Of a DNA stretch of 64,000 nucleotides, positions 52,540 through 60,387 are shown in pieces (position 1 is the first letter of the stretch; each line of letters begins with the position of its first letter). The notes under the pieces were generated by a model. It did not search any database. It was not told where the DNA came from and saw only the letters and a program-made list of their open reading frames with translations. The position numbers were made by a program, and so were the translations under genes. Source of the stretch: JAUILA01 sp964563925 (GTDB taxonomy: Bacteria > Bacteroidota > Bacteroidia > Cytophagales > Cyclobacteriaceae); assembly GCA_964563925.1 (NCBI GenBank), contig CAZLZD010000002.1, positions 1 through 64,000 on the forward strand, written 5' to 3'.

Positions 52540-54414
52540 TCAAAACTCAATTGACAAATCTTCCCCGCAGTTGTTCCGGATCTGGTCCATCGCCATGCCA
52601 ACAAACATGGCATAGTACCAGTTCTTATACCGGCCAAACGCCTGTCCGGACCATTTAGGGAACGCCTCGTTCCTGATGTAGTCATGGATGGGGCACGCTT
52701 TTTCATCCAGCCATCTCGTAAAAATGGCTGTCTGTAATACAAGTGGCTCGCTGTCCAGGACAAGGTTCTTTTTCAGCACCTCGAATCCGGCGGAATTATC
52801 AAACCGGTCGATCACGAGCATGGCGGCCTGGGAGGCGATAACGGGAGAATCATCGGCGAGGAGTGACTCGAGGATCTGCTCTTCACCGGGCTGGGGCGGT
52901 AAATTCTCCAGTGCGATCAGCGCCCAGAACTGTACGCCGTTGTCTTTGTCGGTCAGTGACAGCTCCTTAATGGAACCCGCCAATCCCACCTTGTGGGCCT
53001 CTTCCAGGAGCCGCGGCCCGTCAAATGCCGGAGAATGCGTCATCTCATACACACTGGTTCCTGTTTTTTCGGCCCGGGCCATCATGAGTCCTTCATTAAG
53101 CAGTCCGGTATCATGATAGGTAATCATCCAGTCAAACAGTACCTCACGCAGTTCGCCTGCTATCTCAACGTGACGTTCTTCCGGATTCTCCAGCAAATTC
53201 TCCAATTGCCAGGGATCATTCTCCAGGTCGTACAATTCCTCCGGAGCCTTCGGATTGAACATGGCTTCTGCCGCTTCCGGCAGTCCTTCATTCTCCCGGA
53301 CCCTGAAAAGTTCATTATAGGCCGCTTTTCCCTGGTTGAAGATGACCGCATTCTGGATATAGGGAAGCTGCGGTATAAAATTCCGAATGTACATGTACCG
53401 GCCGTCGGATACGGAGCGTGACATATCATATACGTCATCGGCACGGTCCCGGTAGCCGAATGAATAGTCACGTTCTTCTTCGCTGAGGAAATTCCGGCCT
53501 TCCATCCGTTCCGGGGCTTCCACGCCCGCAAGGGCCAGCACAGAGGGCGCGAAATCCACAAAGCTCACCATTTTATCCACCACCTGAGTAGTCAGCCCGG
53601 GGACCAGGTTCTTGTATTTTTCGGGCACGTGGAGAATGAACGGTACTTCCAGGCCGGAGTTGTACAGCCACCGCTTGTAGCGCGGAAGTCCCCAGCCGTG
53701 ATCGGAAAATACAAAGATGATGGTATTGTCAAATTCCCCGTCTTCTTTCAGCTCGGCAATGATCTTCCCTACGCCCTGGTCGAAGACCGTCATCAGGTCA
53801 TAGGAATGCGCCCAAATTTCCCGAAAGCGGTCGGTCTCCGGGTAATAGGGGGGGAGGTTGGCCCTGGCCGGATCATGGTGTTCCTCCAGGACTTCCGTCT
53901 GGGTTTTGTCCATCCGGTTACTCGGACCTTCATGGGTGATCATGAAGTTAAACACACTAAAAAATGGTTTGTCATCAGGCCCATTCCGCCAGTGGGCGGT
54001 ATTGCTGCTTTCGTCCCAGCGGCCTTCATGACTGAAGTTGTAATCCGTTTTTACATTGTTGGTGGTGTAATACCCTGCCTCGCGCAATAATTCAGGAAGG
54101 ATTTTCAGATCGTCCGGCACGGGAATAATGGATCGCAGGTTCTGGGTCCCCAGTGAAGTAGTATACATGCCGGTAATCAGGGTGGAACGCGCCGGCGCAC
54201 AGATCGGCGCATTGGAAGAGGCGCGGGTAAACCGGTAGCTGTCCTTCGCCAGGGCGTCAATATTGGGCGTCCAGGCATAGGCATCCCCGTATGCCCCCCA
54301 GGCCGGACTGGCATCTTCATGGGTGATCCACAGGATATTGGGAGGTTCTGGCGCCGACAGGAGGCCGGTGCAGGGGGCCAGGCTGAAGGAAATTAGAAGG
54401 AGAATGTGCTTCAT
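52540..54414 (-). CDS. Sulfatase (heparan N-sulfatase-like) with a HEAT-like tail
   Basis: A 624-residue enzyme with signal peptide (ILLLISFSLAPCTGLLSA). The active-site cysteine is Cys72 in ICAPARSTLITG (CxPxR), the residue that is oxidised to formylglycine, and other metal ligands are in ITHEDASPAWGAYGD and FSDHGWGLPRYKRWLYN. The EDASPAWGAYGD opening is typical of the SGSH-like heparan N-sulfatases. The extra 180 C-terminal residues show a HEAT-repeat-like pattern (IALENLPPQPGEEQILESLL, IASQAAMLVID). It has its own promoter region. Substrate probably a sulfated glycan; no sulfatase-maturing enzyme or SusCD genes are close by. Confidence 0.9.
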   Translation of the reverse strand: MKHILLLISFSLAPCTGLLSAPEPPNILWITHEDASPAWGAYGDAYAWTPNIDALAKDSYRFTRASSNAPICAPARSTLITGMYTTSLGTQNLRSIIPVPDDLKILPELLREAGYYTTNNVKTDYNFSHEGRWDESSNTAHWRNGPDDKPFFSVFNFMITHEGPSNRMDKTQTEVLEEHHDPARANLPPYYPETDRFREIWAHSYDLMTVFDQGVGKIIAELKEDGEFDNTIIFVFSDHGWGLPRYKRWLYNSGLEVPFILHVPEKYKNLVPGLTTQVVDKMVSFVDFAPSVLALAGVEAPERMEGRNFLSEEERDYSFGYRDRADDVYDMSRSVSDGRYMYIRNFIPQLPYIQNAVIFNQGKAAYNELFRVRENEGLPEAAEAMFNPKAPEELYDLENDPWQLENLLENPEERHVEIAGELREVLFDWMITYHDTGLLNEGLMMARAEKTGTSVYEMTHSPAFDGPRLLEEAHKVGLAGSIKELSLTDKDNGVQFWALIALENLPPQPGEEQILESLLADDSPVIASQAAMLVIDRFDNSAGFEVLKKNLVLDSEPLVLQTAIFTRWLDEKACPIHDYIRNEAFPKWSGQAFGRYKNWYYAMFVGMAMDQIRNNCGEDLSIEF

Positions 54415-54650
54415 GGAAAGGCAGGATTGACGAAAAAGGAAAGTACGACTTATCCGTGTGATTTCAAAGGGGCCATAGCCCCGGATACAGGTGCAACGGC
54501 CGGATTTAGTTGTGTCCTTACAGGGTAAGAAATGTATTAAACTAACTGAAATACAGACTATTACAACGGTAAATATTTATTGGCATGATTTTGAATTGAT
54601 AGTAGGTGCAGCGCTGCGAAAGTATTGATAACCATATAAACAGGATAAGA

Positions 54651-55331
54651 ATGAAAAAGCGTATAATCATTGCTTTCGCTATACTATTGACAGGGTTCAC
54701 GTGGGCGGAGGCACAACAACAGAGGCCGGAATTTGGATTCCGGGCCGGAGTGAATTTTGCAGACTGGAGAGGAGAATTGTATGACGGGTTTTCGGACCTG
54801 CTCGAAGGGACAAACGCCCTTGAATCGGAAGGCCGGACGGGCTTTCATGCGGGTGTATACCTTGTGCAGCCCCTGACCCCTCGTCTTTCCGTTGAGCCGG
54901 GCCTTTATTATTCCACCAAAGGGGTAAAGGTATCGCAGCGGTTGCTTGACGATACCATGGTCGGGGGATTGCTTAATGTGAAAGCCTCGATTGCGAATGT
55001 GTCGCATTACCTCGATATGCCCGTCATGCTGAAATACACTATTTCGGAAGGATTTCATATCTATGGCGGACCGCAGGTATCCTACCTGCTTGAGAATAAG
55101 GTGCGTGCGGAAGCAGGATTGCTTGGATTTTCGGTCGGACATACCGTTCCGGTCGATCCGGGACTGCGAAAATGGGATGTGGCCCTTGCAGCCGGACTCG
55201 GTTATGAGTTTAACAACGGGCTGAACCTCCGGGCTGGATATGACCACGGACTTACCACACTGGATGAAGGCCGCGGAGATTTCGAAGCCTATAATAAAGC
55301 GATTAAATTGTCAGTAGGATTTACCTTTTAG
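54651..55331 (+). CDS. PorT-like outer membrane beta-barrel protein
   Basis: A 226-residue barrel protein from ATG 54651, which starts a signal peptide (IIIAFAILLTGFTWAEAQ); the upstream ATG at 54606 has no such signal. Barrel motifs include EFGFRAGVNFADWRGE at the start, LSVEPGLYYSTKGVKVSQR, MLKYTISEGFHIYGGPQ and a last strand NKAIKLSVGFTF, which ends in Phe as expected for outer-membrane export. It is in the PorT/OmpA-beta group of unknown specific role. It is followed by a strong terminator. Confidence 0.87.
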   Translation: MKKRIIIAFAILLTGFTWAEAQQQRPEFGFRAGVNFADWRGELYDGFSDLLEGTNALESEGRTGFHAGVYLVQPLTPRLSVEPGLYYSTKGVKVSQRLLDDTMVGGLLNVKASIANVSHYLDMPVMLKYTISEGFHIYGGPQVSYLLENKVRAEAGLLGFSVGHTVPVDPGLRKWDVALAAGLGYEFNNGLNLRAGYDHGLTTLDEGRGDFEAYNKAIKLSVGFTF

Positions 55332-55354
55332 TAAATGGCAAACCACTACGAAAG

Positions 55355-55379
55355 AAGCCCCTGCAGAGGGGCTTTTTTT
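55355..55379 (+). terminator. Rho-independent terminator
   Basis: A stem of AAGCCCC (55355-55361) and GGGGCTT (55368-55374) with a 6-base loop is followed by TTTTTT. It ends the barrel gene 24 bases after its stop. The stem reads well in both directions, and the complement of its A-side is short, so it is mainly for the plus strand. Confidence 0.9.
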
Positions 55380-56148
55380 ATTTCATTGAGCTGAGAAGTA
55401 CGTCCAGCTTTGCCTCCAGGGCAGCAATCCGTTCTTCGGTACGGGTAGGCGGTTGCAGGCGCTCGCTGTAATAGGCCCTCACTTTCCAGATTTCCAGCAG
55501 CGCATTCCGGGAGTAGTGAAGAATGTCATAGGATGGGTCATCCGTCTTGAAGGTCAGGTTTTTATTCATGTCACTCAGACGTCGGACCCGGATGGCGTCG
55601 TCGGTTATCAGCACGTACAAGCAACCTACTTCAAGCTTGTCTGAATCCGTTACGCGGTCACAAAGCAGGATGTCCTGGTGGTGGATACCGCAATTCTCAT
55701 ATTCCATTTCCTTCCCGTCCACCTGAAAGGCCCGCGTTTTTTCAAATTTGGTAAACGGAAACTGAAAGGAAAGAAGACCGTTGATGAAATCCTTGTTCTT
55801 GTGATTTACGATGTATTCGGTGGCCTGGTCAATCTGGACAAGCGGTGTTTCCTCCTTCACCGAATCTTTGTCAACCGACACCCCCTTCTCAGGCTTACCC
55901 TTCTCGCCCGCAGAGAATATATCGAATTTATATAATTCATTGATCGTAAGCTCTTTGGTGAGAAGGGCATCGGTTGAAATGTTGAAATACTTCGCTATTT
56001 CTATGAGCGTATCAATTTTTGGCTCTGAACGCCCCTCTTCGTAAGCCCCCACGCTGGGACGTGCAAGATGAAAGAGCTGGGCGAAATCTGCCTGGCTCAT
56101 TTTCTTGACGGATCGGATTTTTTTGATGTTCTTTCCAATTTTTGACAT
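55378..56148 (-). CDS. XRE family regulator with an S24-like C-terminal domain lacking the catalytic serine
   Basis: A 256-residue protein with an N-terminal helix-turn-helix (IKKIRSVKKMSQADFAQLFH and ARPSVGAYEEGRSEPKIDTL) and a C-terminal LexA/CI-like S24 fold (about 140-225, with IHHQDILLCDRV and GCLYVLITDDAIRVRRL). In active S24 proteins the serine sits in a GDSM motif; here the place reads GKEMEYENC, so self-cleavage is unlikely and the domain may only dimerise or sense. It is divergent from the PspA cluster with a 238-base AT-rich promoter region between them, and is the best candidate regulator of that cluster. Confidence 0.85.
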   Translation of the reverse strand: MSKIGKNIKKIRSVKKMSQADFAQLFHLARPSVGAYEEGRSEPKIDTLIEIAKYFNISTDALLTKELTINELYKFDIFSAGEKGKPEKGVSVDKDSVKEETPLVQIDQATEYIVNHKNKDFINGLLSFQFPFTKFEKTRAFQVDGKEMEYENCGIHHQDILLCDRVTDSDKLEVGCLYVLITDDAIRVRRLSDMNKNLTFKTDDPSYDILHYSRNALLEIWKVRAYYSERLQPPTRTEERIAALEAKLDVLLSSMK

Positions 56149-56223
56149 GCGAATAATTTTTTAAGTCTTGTAACCCTTTTGAATTATTGTACGTAAATAT
56201 AAATAATTAGTTGCTCAAAATAA

Positions 56224-56272
56224 TAGCATATCTAAAAAAAGTAGCATATATGAAAAATTATTATTACTTTTG
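56224..56272. promoter_or_regulatory. TAGCATAT direct repeats and a -7-like element in the psp promoter region
   Basis: TAGCATAT occurs at 56224-56231 and 56242-56249, 18 bases apart. TACTTTTG at 56265-56272 matches the Bacteroidota -7 consensus TAnnTTTG. The second repeat covers the place expected for the -33 element, so a regulator bound there would compete with RNA polymerase. The adjacent XRE gene is the likely source of the regulator. Confidence 0.45.
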
Positions 56273-56386
56273 ATATGGAGCGGGCTAAACCACAATGTAT
56301 TAGACTACTTTTTATTGATCCTCATAGTTCGGCAAAAAATAATTTAATACTTTGAAAAGATTTTATCACCTCAAACACTTGAACCA

Positions 56387-56788
56387 ATGAACGAAAACTT
56401 TAAAAAAGTGCGGGATTATCTGCTTGATCTGAATTACAACATTAGTTATGAGGGGGAGGAAGAGGGCGTATTTGTGGTGGATGAGCAGTCGGCGGGCATA
56501 CAGAATCTCGTGCTGGGCGTAGCTGACCCGATACTGATCATTGAACAGTTCATCCTGGAGATCAACGGGAACCATCCGGATGTATACAAGAATCTTTTAC
56601 AGAAGAACCGGGATATTATCCACGGTGCATTTGTCCTGGACGAATCGGGCCGGAAGGTCATATTCCGGAACACGCTGGAACTGGAGAATCTTGATCTTAA
56701 TGAACTGGAGGCTTCATTTAATTCACTGAGCCTTTTGCTGAGTGAGTATTCAAACGAACTAATAGAATTTTCTAAAAAACAACTCTAA
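56387..56788 (+). CDS. YbjN/CesT-like chaperone-fold protein
   Basis: A 133-residue protein of the YbjN/Tir-chaperone (CesT-like) fold, with NFKKVRDYLLDLNYNISYEG at the start and a mid-section PILIIEQFILEINGNHPDV, ending in a helix LSEYSNELIEFSKKQL. The fold makes dimeric chaperones or scaffolds. It lies 10 bases before pspA and is the first gene of the cluster. In other organisms similar proteins occur beside PspA-like genes, suggesting a partner role. It is cytoplasmic. Confidence 0.72.
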   Translation: MNENFKKVRDYLLDLNYNISYEGEEEGVFVVDEQSAGIQNLVLGVADPILIIEQFILEINGNHPDVYKNLLQKNRDIIHGAFVLDESGRKVIFRNTLELENLDLNELEASFNSLSLLLSEYSNELIEFSKKQL

Positions 56789-56798
56789 ATATACTGTT

Positions 56799-57524
56799 AT
56801 GAAAATCTTTAAACGACTCTTTAAAATCGGGCAGGCCGAGGCGCACGCCGCTGTGAATAATCTGGAAGATCCGATCAAGCTCACCGAGCAGGGGATCAGG
56901 GACATGAAGGAGGACCTGGATAAAGCGCTCAATTCGCTGGCCCAGGTAAAGGCCATGGCCATCCGGGCCAGAAAGGATGCATCTTCCTACAGTGAGAAGG
57001 CCGAAGAATATGAATCCAAGGCGATCACGTTGCTGAAGCGTGCCCAGAGCGGCGACCTTGATTCTTCTGAGGCCGACCGGCTGGCTACCGAGGCATTGTC
57101 TCAAAAGGACTCAAACCTGCAGCATGCCTCCCGCTCGCTTGGCGAACAGAAGAAGTACGAGGAATCGGTTGAAAAACTTGAAAGTAATGTCAACCGGTTA
57201 AAGACCACCATCAATCAATGGGAGAATGAGTTAAAAACCCTCAAGGCCCGGGTTAAGGTGAGTAATGCGACCAAGAACATCAACAAACAGATGGCACAGA
57301 TCGATTCGACCGATACCATCTCGATGCTGGAGCGCATGAAGGATAAAGTGGCCCAGGAAGAAGCACTGGCTGAATCCTACGAGGAAATGGCCAACGAATC
57401 AAGGAGTATCGATGAGGAGATTGACCGCACGCTTGAAGAGTCAGGCAAAGCTGACAAGGCGCGTGAGCTGGAGGCACTGAAGGACAAACTCGGTATCAAA
57501 AAAGAGGGAGACAGTAACGAATAA
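56799..57524 (+). CDS. pspA: PspA/IM30 family protein
   Basis: A 241-residue almost fully helical protein with the PspA/IM30/Vipp1 coiled-coil fold. The start MKIFKRLFKIGQAEAHAAVN forms the amphipathic membrane-binding helix; the EDPIKLTEQGIRDMKEDLDK-type block follows (positions 23-43). Its kin are ESCRT-III relatives that coat and repair stressed inner membranes and, in enterobacteria, restrain the PspF activator. No PspF or PspBC is encoded here; instead the partners are an NfeD-like protein and a flotillin. It is 12 bases before the NfeD-like gene. The gene symbol refers to the family only. Confidence 0.88.
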   Translation: MKIFKRLFKIGQAEAHAAVNNLEDPIKLTEQGIRDMKEDLDKALNSLAQVKAMAIRARKDASSYSEKAEEYESKAITLLKRAQSGDLDSSEADRLATEALSQKDSNLQHASRSLGEQKKYEESVEKLESNVNRLKTTINQWENELKTLKARVKVSNATKNINKQMAQIDSTDTISMLERMKDKVAQEEALAESYEEMANESRSIDEEIDRTLEESGKADKARELEALKDKLGIKKEGDSNE

Positions 57525-57536
57525 ACGGCAGAAACC

Positions 57537-58160
57537 ATGGGCGAATTATTAGAGGCGGCACTTTCACCAGCTAATATGGTACTGACCATCCTGGCCATTT
57601 TTGTGGTCATCTATTGGCTTACCGTAATCATCGGGCTGGTGGATGTCGACCTGTTTGATTTTGAAATTGACCTGGATGCGGATGCGGACGCCGACGGAAT
57701 ATCCGTAGGTTGGCTTAATTCCGTGCTGGCCTTCTTTAACCTGGCCCAGGTCCCCATTATGATTTTTCTGAGTTTCCTGATTATTCCGGCGTGGGGCTTG
57801 ATGCTGATTGCAACGGATGCATTGGGCGTGGAATCATTCCTTCCCGGATTGCTTGTCCTGATCCCGGTGCTGATCGTCAGTCTGTTTGTGGCTAAAATCC
57901 TCACCATGCCTTTCGTGAAGCTGTTCGGCAAAATGTCTGAAGAAAAGGAGGAAGAGGTGATCATAGGAAAAGTATGTGAAGTGATCGTACCCACCCGTGG
58001 CGATAAGGTGGGTCAGGCCCTGGTGATAACCAGGGGAGCGCCATTAAGGCTCAATGTGTATACGACGAAGGGCAGCGAACTGTTGAAAGGAGACAAGGGA
58101 CTGGTCATAGAGTATCTGAAAGAGCGGAATATGTATTTAATAGAACCTTATAACAATTAG
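57537..58160 (+). CDS. NfeD/YqiJ-like membrane protein with an OB-fold domain
   Basis: A 207-residue protein. Three or four transmembrane helices lie near 12-35, 58-90 and 96-118, with an acidic stretch DFEIDLDADADADG (about 41-54) after the first. The soluble C-terminal region (about 140-205, GKVCEVIVPTRGDKVGQALV) is an OB-fold as in NfeD/YqiJ (DUF1449). Such proteins bind a flotillin partner and the gene for one follows after 2 bases. It probably supports flotillin assemblies in the inner membrane. Confidence 0.85.
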   Translation: MGELLEAALSPANMVLTILAIFVVIYWLTVIIGLVDVDLFDFEIDLDADADADGISVGWLNSVLAFFNLAQVPIMIFLSFLIIPAWGLMLIATDALGVESFLPGLLVLIPVLIVSLFVAKILTMPFVKLFGKMSEEKEEEVIIGKVCEVIVPTRGDKVGQALVITRGAPLRLNVYTTKGSELLKGDKGLVIEYLKERNMYLIEPYNN

Positions 58161-58162
58161 AA

Positions 58163-60334
58163 ATGACAACACAAGTTTTATTCGTTTGGATAATAGTCGG
58201 AGTAGTCCTTTTCATCGGATTTATCTCACTCTTTATCAAAATGTATCGAAAGGCTGTGCAGGGAGAGGCCCTTATCCGGACCGGTGTGGGCGATGCAAGG
58301 GTTTCCTTCTCCGGCATGTTTGTGATCCCCGTGATGCACAAACTGGAAGTAATGGACATCACCCTGAAGACAGTGAATATTTCCCGGATGGGAAAGGACG
58401 GACTGATCTGTAAAGACAATATGCGGGCTGATATCAAGGTCAGCTTCTTCATAAGGGTGAATAAAACCACCGAAGACGTTATTCATGTGGCCCAGTCAAT
58501 CGGGTGCCAGCGGGCGTCGGATATCCAGCAATTGGAAATCCTGTTCGATGCAAAATTCTCCGAGGCCCTGAAAACCGTAGGAAAGCATTTCGACTTCGTT
58601 GAATTATATAATTCCCGCAGTAAGTTCAAGGAGAAGATCCTGGAAGAGATCGGAACGGACCTTAACGGCTACGTACTGGATGATTGTGCCATAGACTATG
58701 TGGAGCAAACCTCCATCCTGGATCTCAATGAGAATAATATCCTCGATGCGCAGGGTATCAAGAAGATCATTGACCTGACCGCAGCGGAAAAGATCAAATC
58801 CAATCTCATTGAAAGGGAGAAGGAAAAAACGATCAAGAAGCAGGATGTCGAGGCGCGGGAAACAATTCTGCAGCTGGAAAGACAGCTGGCTGAGAAGGAG
58901 GAGCAACAGAAGCGTGAGATCGACAACATCAAGGCGCGTGAAGAGGCTTCGATTGCGAAAGTGCGGGAAGAAGAGCGTCTCAAGGCTGAAAAAGCGAGAA
59001 TTGCCACCGAGGAAGAGCTTGGTGTAGCCGAGGAAAACAAGCTGCGGCAGATTGTGGTGGCACAGAAAAGCAAGGACAAAACCGAGGCTGTGGAAGTCGA
59101 AAGGGTGGAACTGGCCCGTTCGCTCGAAGCTACCGAGCGCGAGCGTGTGGTCGAACTTGCCAAAATAGAAAAGGAAAAATCGCTTGAAGTTGAGCGCAGG
59201 AATATCCAGGAAGTGATCCGGGAGCGTGTGACCGTCGAGAAAGCCACGGTCGAGGAAGAGGAAAAGATCAAGGATACCCGGGCCAGGGCTGAGGCAGACC
59301 GTAATAAGATGGTCGCCATCACGGTGGCGGAACAGAATGCCCAGGAGGCGCTGGTCAAGGAAATCAAATCGGCCGAAGCAGCCCGCCAGTCAGCCGAACA
59401 TCTCGCCGAGAAAGCGTTGGTGGATGCCAGGGCAGAAAAAGAAGCGGCAGGACACCGTGCAGAGGCCATGAAAACCATGGCAGATGCCGAAGCTGCTCAG
59501 AAAGCTGCATTGGGTATGTCAGAAGCCCAGGTAATGAAGGCGAAGGCCGAGGCACTCGAGGAGCAGGGAGAATCAGAAGCTTCCGTAATCGAAATGAAGG
59601 CCGAAGCTGAAGCCAAGGGAATTCGTGCGAAATCCCAGGCACAGGCTGAAGCGGATGAGAAGCTGGGGTTTGTGGCTGCCAAGGTCAACCGCGAAAAGGG
59701 ACTTGCGGCTGCCGAAGTTACGGAGGTACAGGCATCAGCCGACGAGAAGAAAGGTCTGGCAGAAGCACACGTTCTGAAAGAGAAGTTCAATGCCGATGCC
59801 GAAGGTATAAAAGCCAAGGCCGAAGCGATGAAGCTTTTCGACGACCAGGGCATGCTCCACGAAGAGTTCAAGCTGCAGCTTGATAAGGATAAGACGGTTG
59901 AACTGGCGAATATGGACATCCAGAAATACGTGGCTGAGGCGCAGGCCAAAGTCCTCGGTGAGGCTTTCAAAGAAGCCAACATCGATATCATTGGTGGTGA
60001 ATCCATGTTCTTTAACCAGATCGCCGGTGCCATTGCCAATGGAAAGTCAATCGACGGGCTCGTCAACAGCAGCAAGGTGCTGAGCGATATCCGGCGCACC
60101 TTCCTGAGCAGTGACGGCGGGGTGGATTTCAAAACCCAGATCGGTGATTTGCTGAAGAGCTTCAATGTGACCGGAGAGGATGTAAAAAATCTGACCATTT
60201 CGGCCATCCTCTTCAAACTGATGGGACAGGCTGATAACTCTGAATTGAAATCGAGTCTCAAGCAAATGATGAACATAGCAAAGTCAGCGGGTATTGACAA
60301 CGAGACCCCGCGATCCATCGGACTGGCTGTTTAA
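58163..60334 (+). CDS. Flotillin/SPFH family protein (YqiK-like)
   Basis: A 723-residue protein with a transmembrane helix at about 6-28, an SPFH/Band 7 domain (about 30-205, RTGVGDARVSFSGMFVIPV and KVSFFIRVNKTTEDVIHVA) and a very long coiled coil rich in Ala, Glu and Lys from about 215 to 560, with many repeats of an AEA/KAEAEA type. A C-terminal helical part with glycines follows (about 600-723, GESMFFNQIAGAIANGKSID). YqiK-type flotillins form membrane microdomain scaffolds. With PspA and the NfeD-like protein it would make a membrane-integrity complex. Confidence 0.9.
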   Translation: MTTQVLFVWIIVGVVLFIGFISLFIKMYRKAVQGEALIRTGVGDARVSFSGMFVIPVMHKLEVMDITLKTVNISRMGKDGLICKDNMRADIKVSFFIRVNKTTEDVIHVAQSIGCQRASDIQQLEILFDAKFSEALKTVGKHFDFVELYNSRSKFKEKILEEIGTDLNGYVLDDCAIDYVEQTSILDLNENNILDAQGIKKIIDLTAAEKIKSNLIEREKEKTIKKQDVEARETILQLERQLAEKEEQQKREIDNIKAREEASIAKVREEERLKAEKARIATEEELGVAEENKLRQIVVAQKSKDKTEAVEVERVELARSLEATERERVVELAKIEKEKSLEVERRNIQEVIRERVTVEKATVEEEEKIKDTRARAEADRNKMVAITVAEQNAQEALVKEIKSAEAARQSAEHLAEKALVDARAEKEAAGHRAEAMKTMADAEAAQKAALGMSEAQVMKAKAEALEEQGESEASVIEMKAEAEAKGIRAKSQAQAEADEKLGFVAAKVNREKGLAAAEVTEVQASADEKKGLAEAHVLKEKFNADAEGIKAKAEAMKLFDDQGMLHEEFKLQLDKDKTVELANMDIQKYVAEAQAKVLGEAFKEANIDIIGGESMFFNQIAGAIANGKSIDGLVNSSKVLSDIRRTFLSSDGGVDFKTQIGDLLKSFNVTGEDVKNLTISAILFKLMGQADNSELKSSLKQMMNIAKSAGIDNETPRSIGLAV

Positions 60335-60342
60335 TGACTAAC

Positions 60343-60362
60343 GCCCGGGAGAATTCCCGGGC
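60343..60362. other. Perfect intercistronic hairpin between flotillin and ATPase genes
   Basis: GCCCGGGA-GAAT-TCCCGGGC is a perfect 8-base GC-rich stem with a 4-base loop, 8 bases after the flotillin stop. No T-run follows, so it is not a normal terminator. It could stop 3' decay of the upstream mRNA or lower expression of the downstream gene. Confidence 0.6.
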
Positions 60363-60387
60363 ATTGAACCATCTGACTAATTTCGTC

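Noticed and set aside
58696..60318. Two long minus-strand frames (260 and 273 codons) antisense to the flotillin gene
   Set aside because: Extreme Ser/Ala/Leu content is the mirror image of the Glu/Ala/Lys coiled coil on the plus strand.
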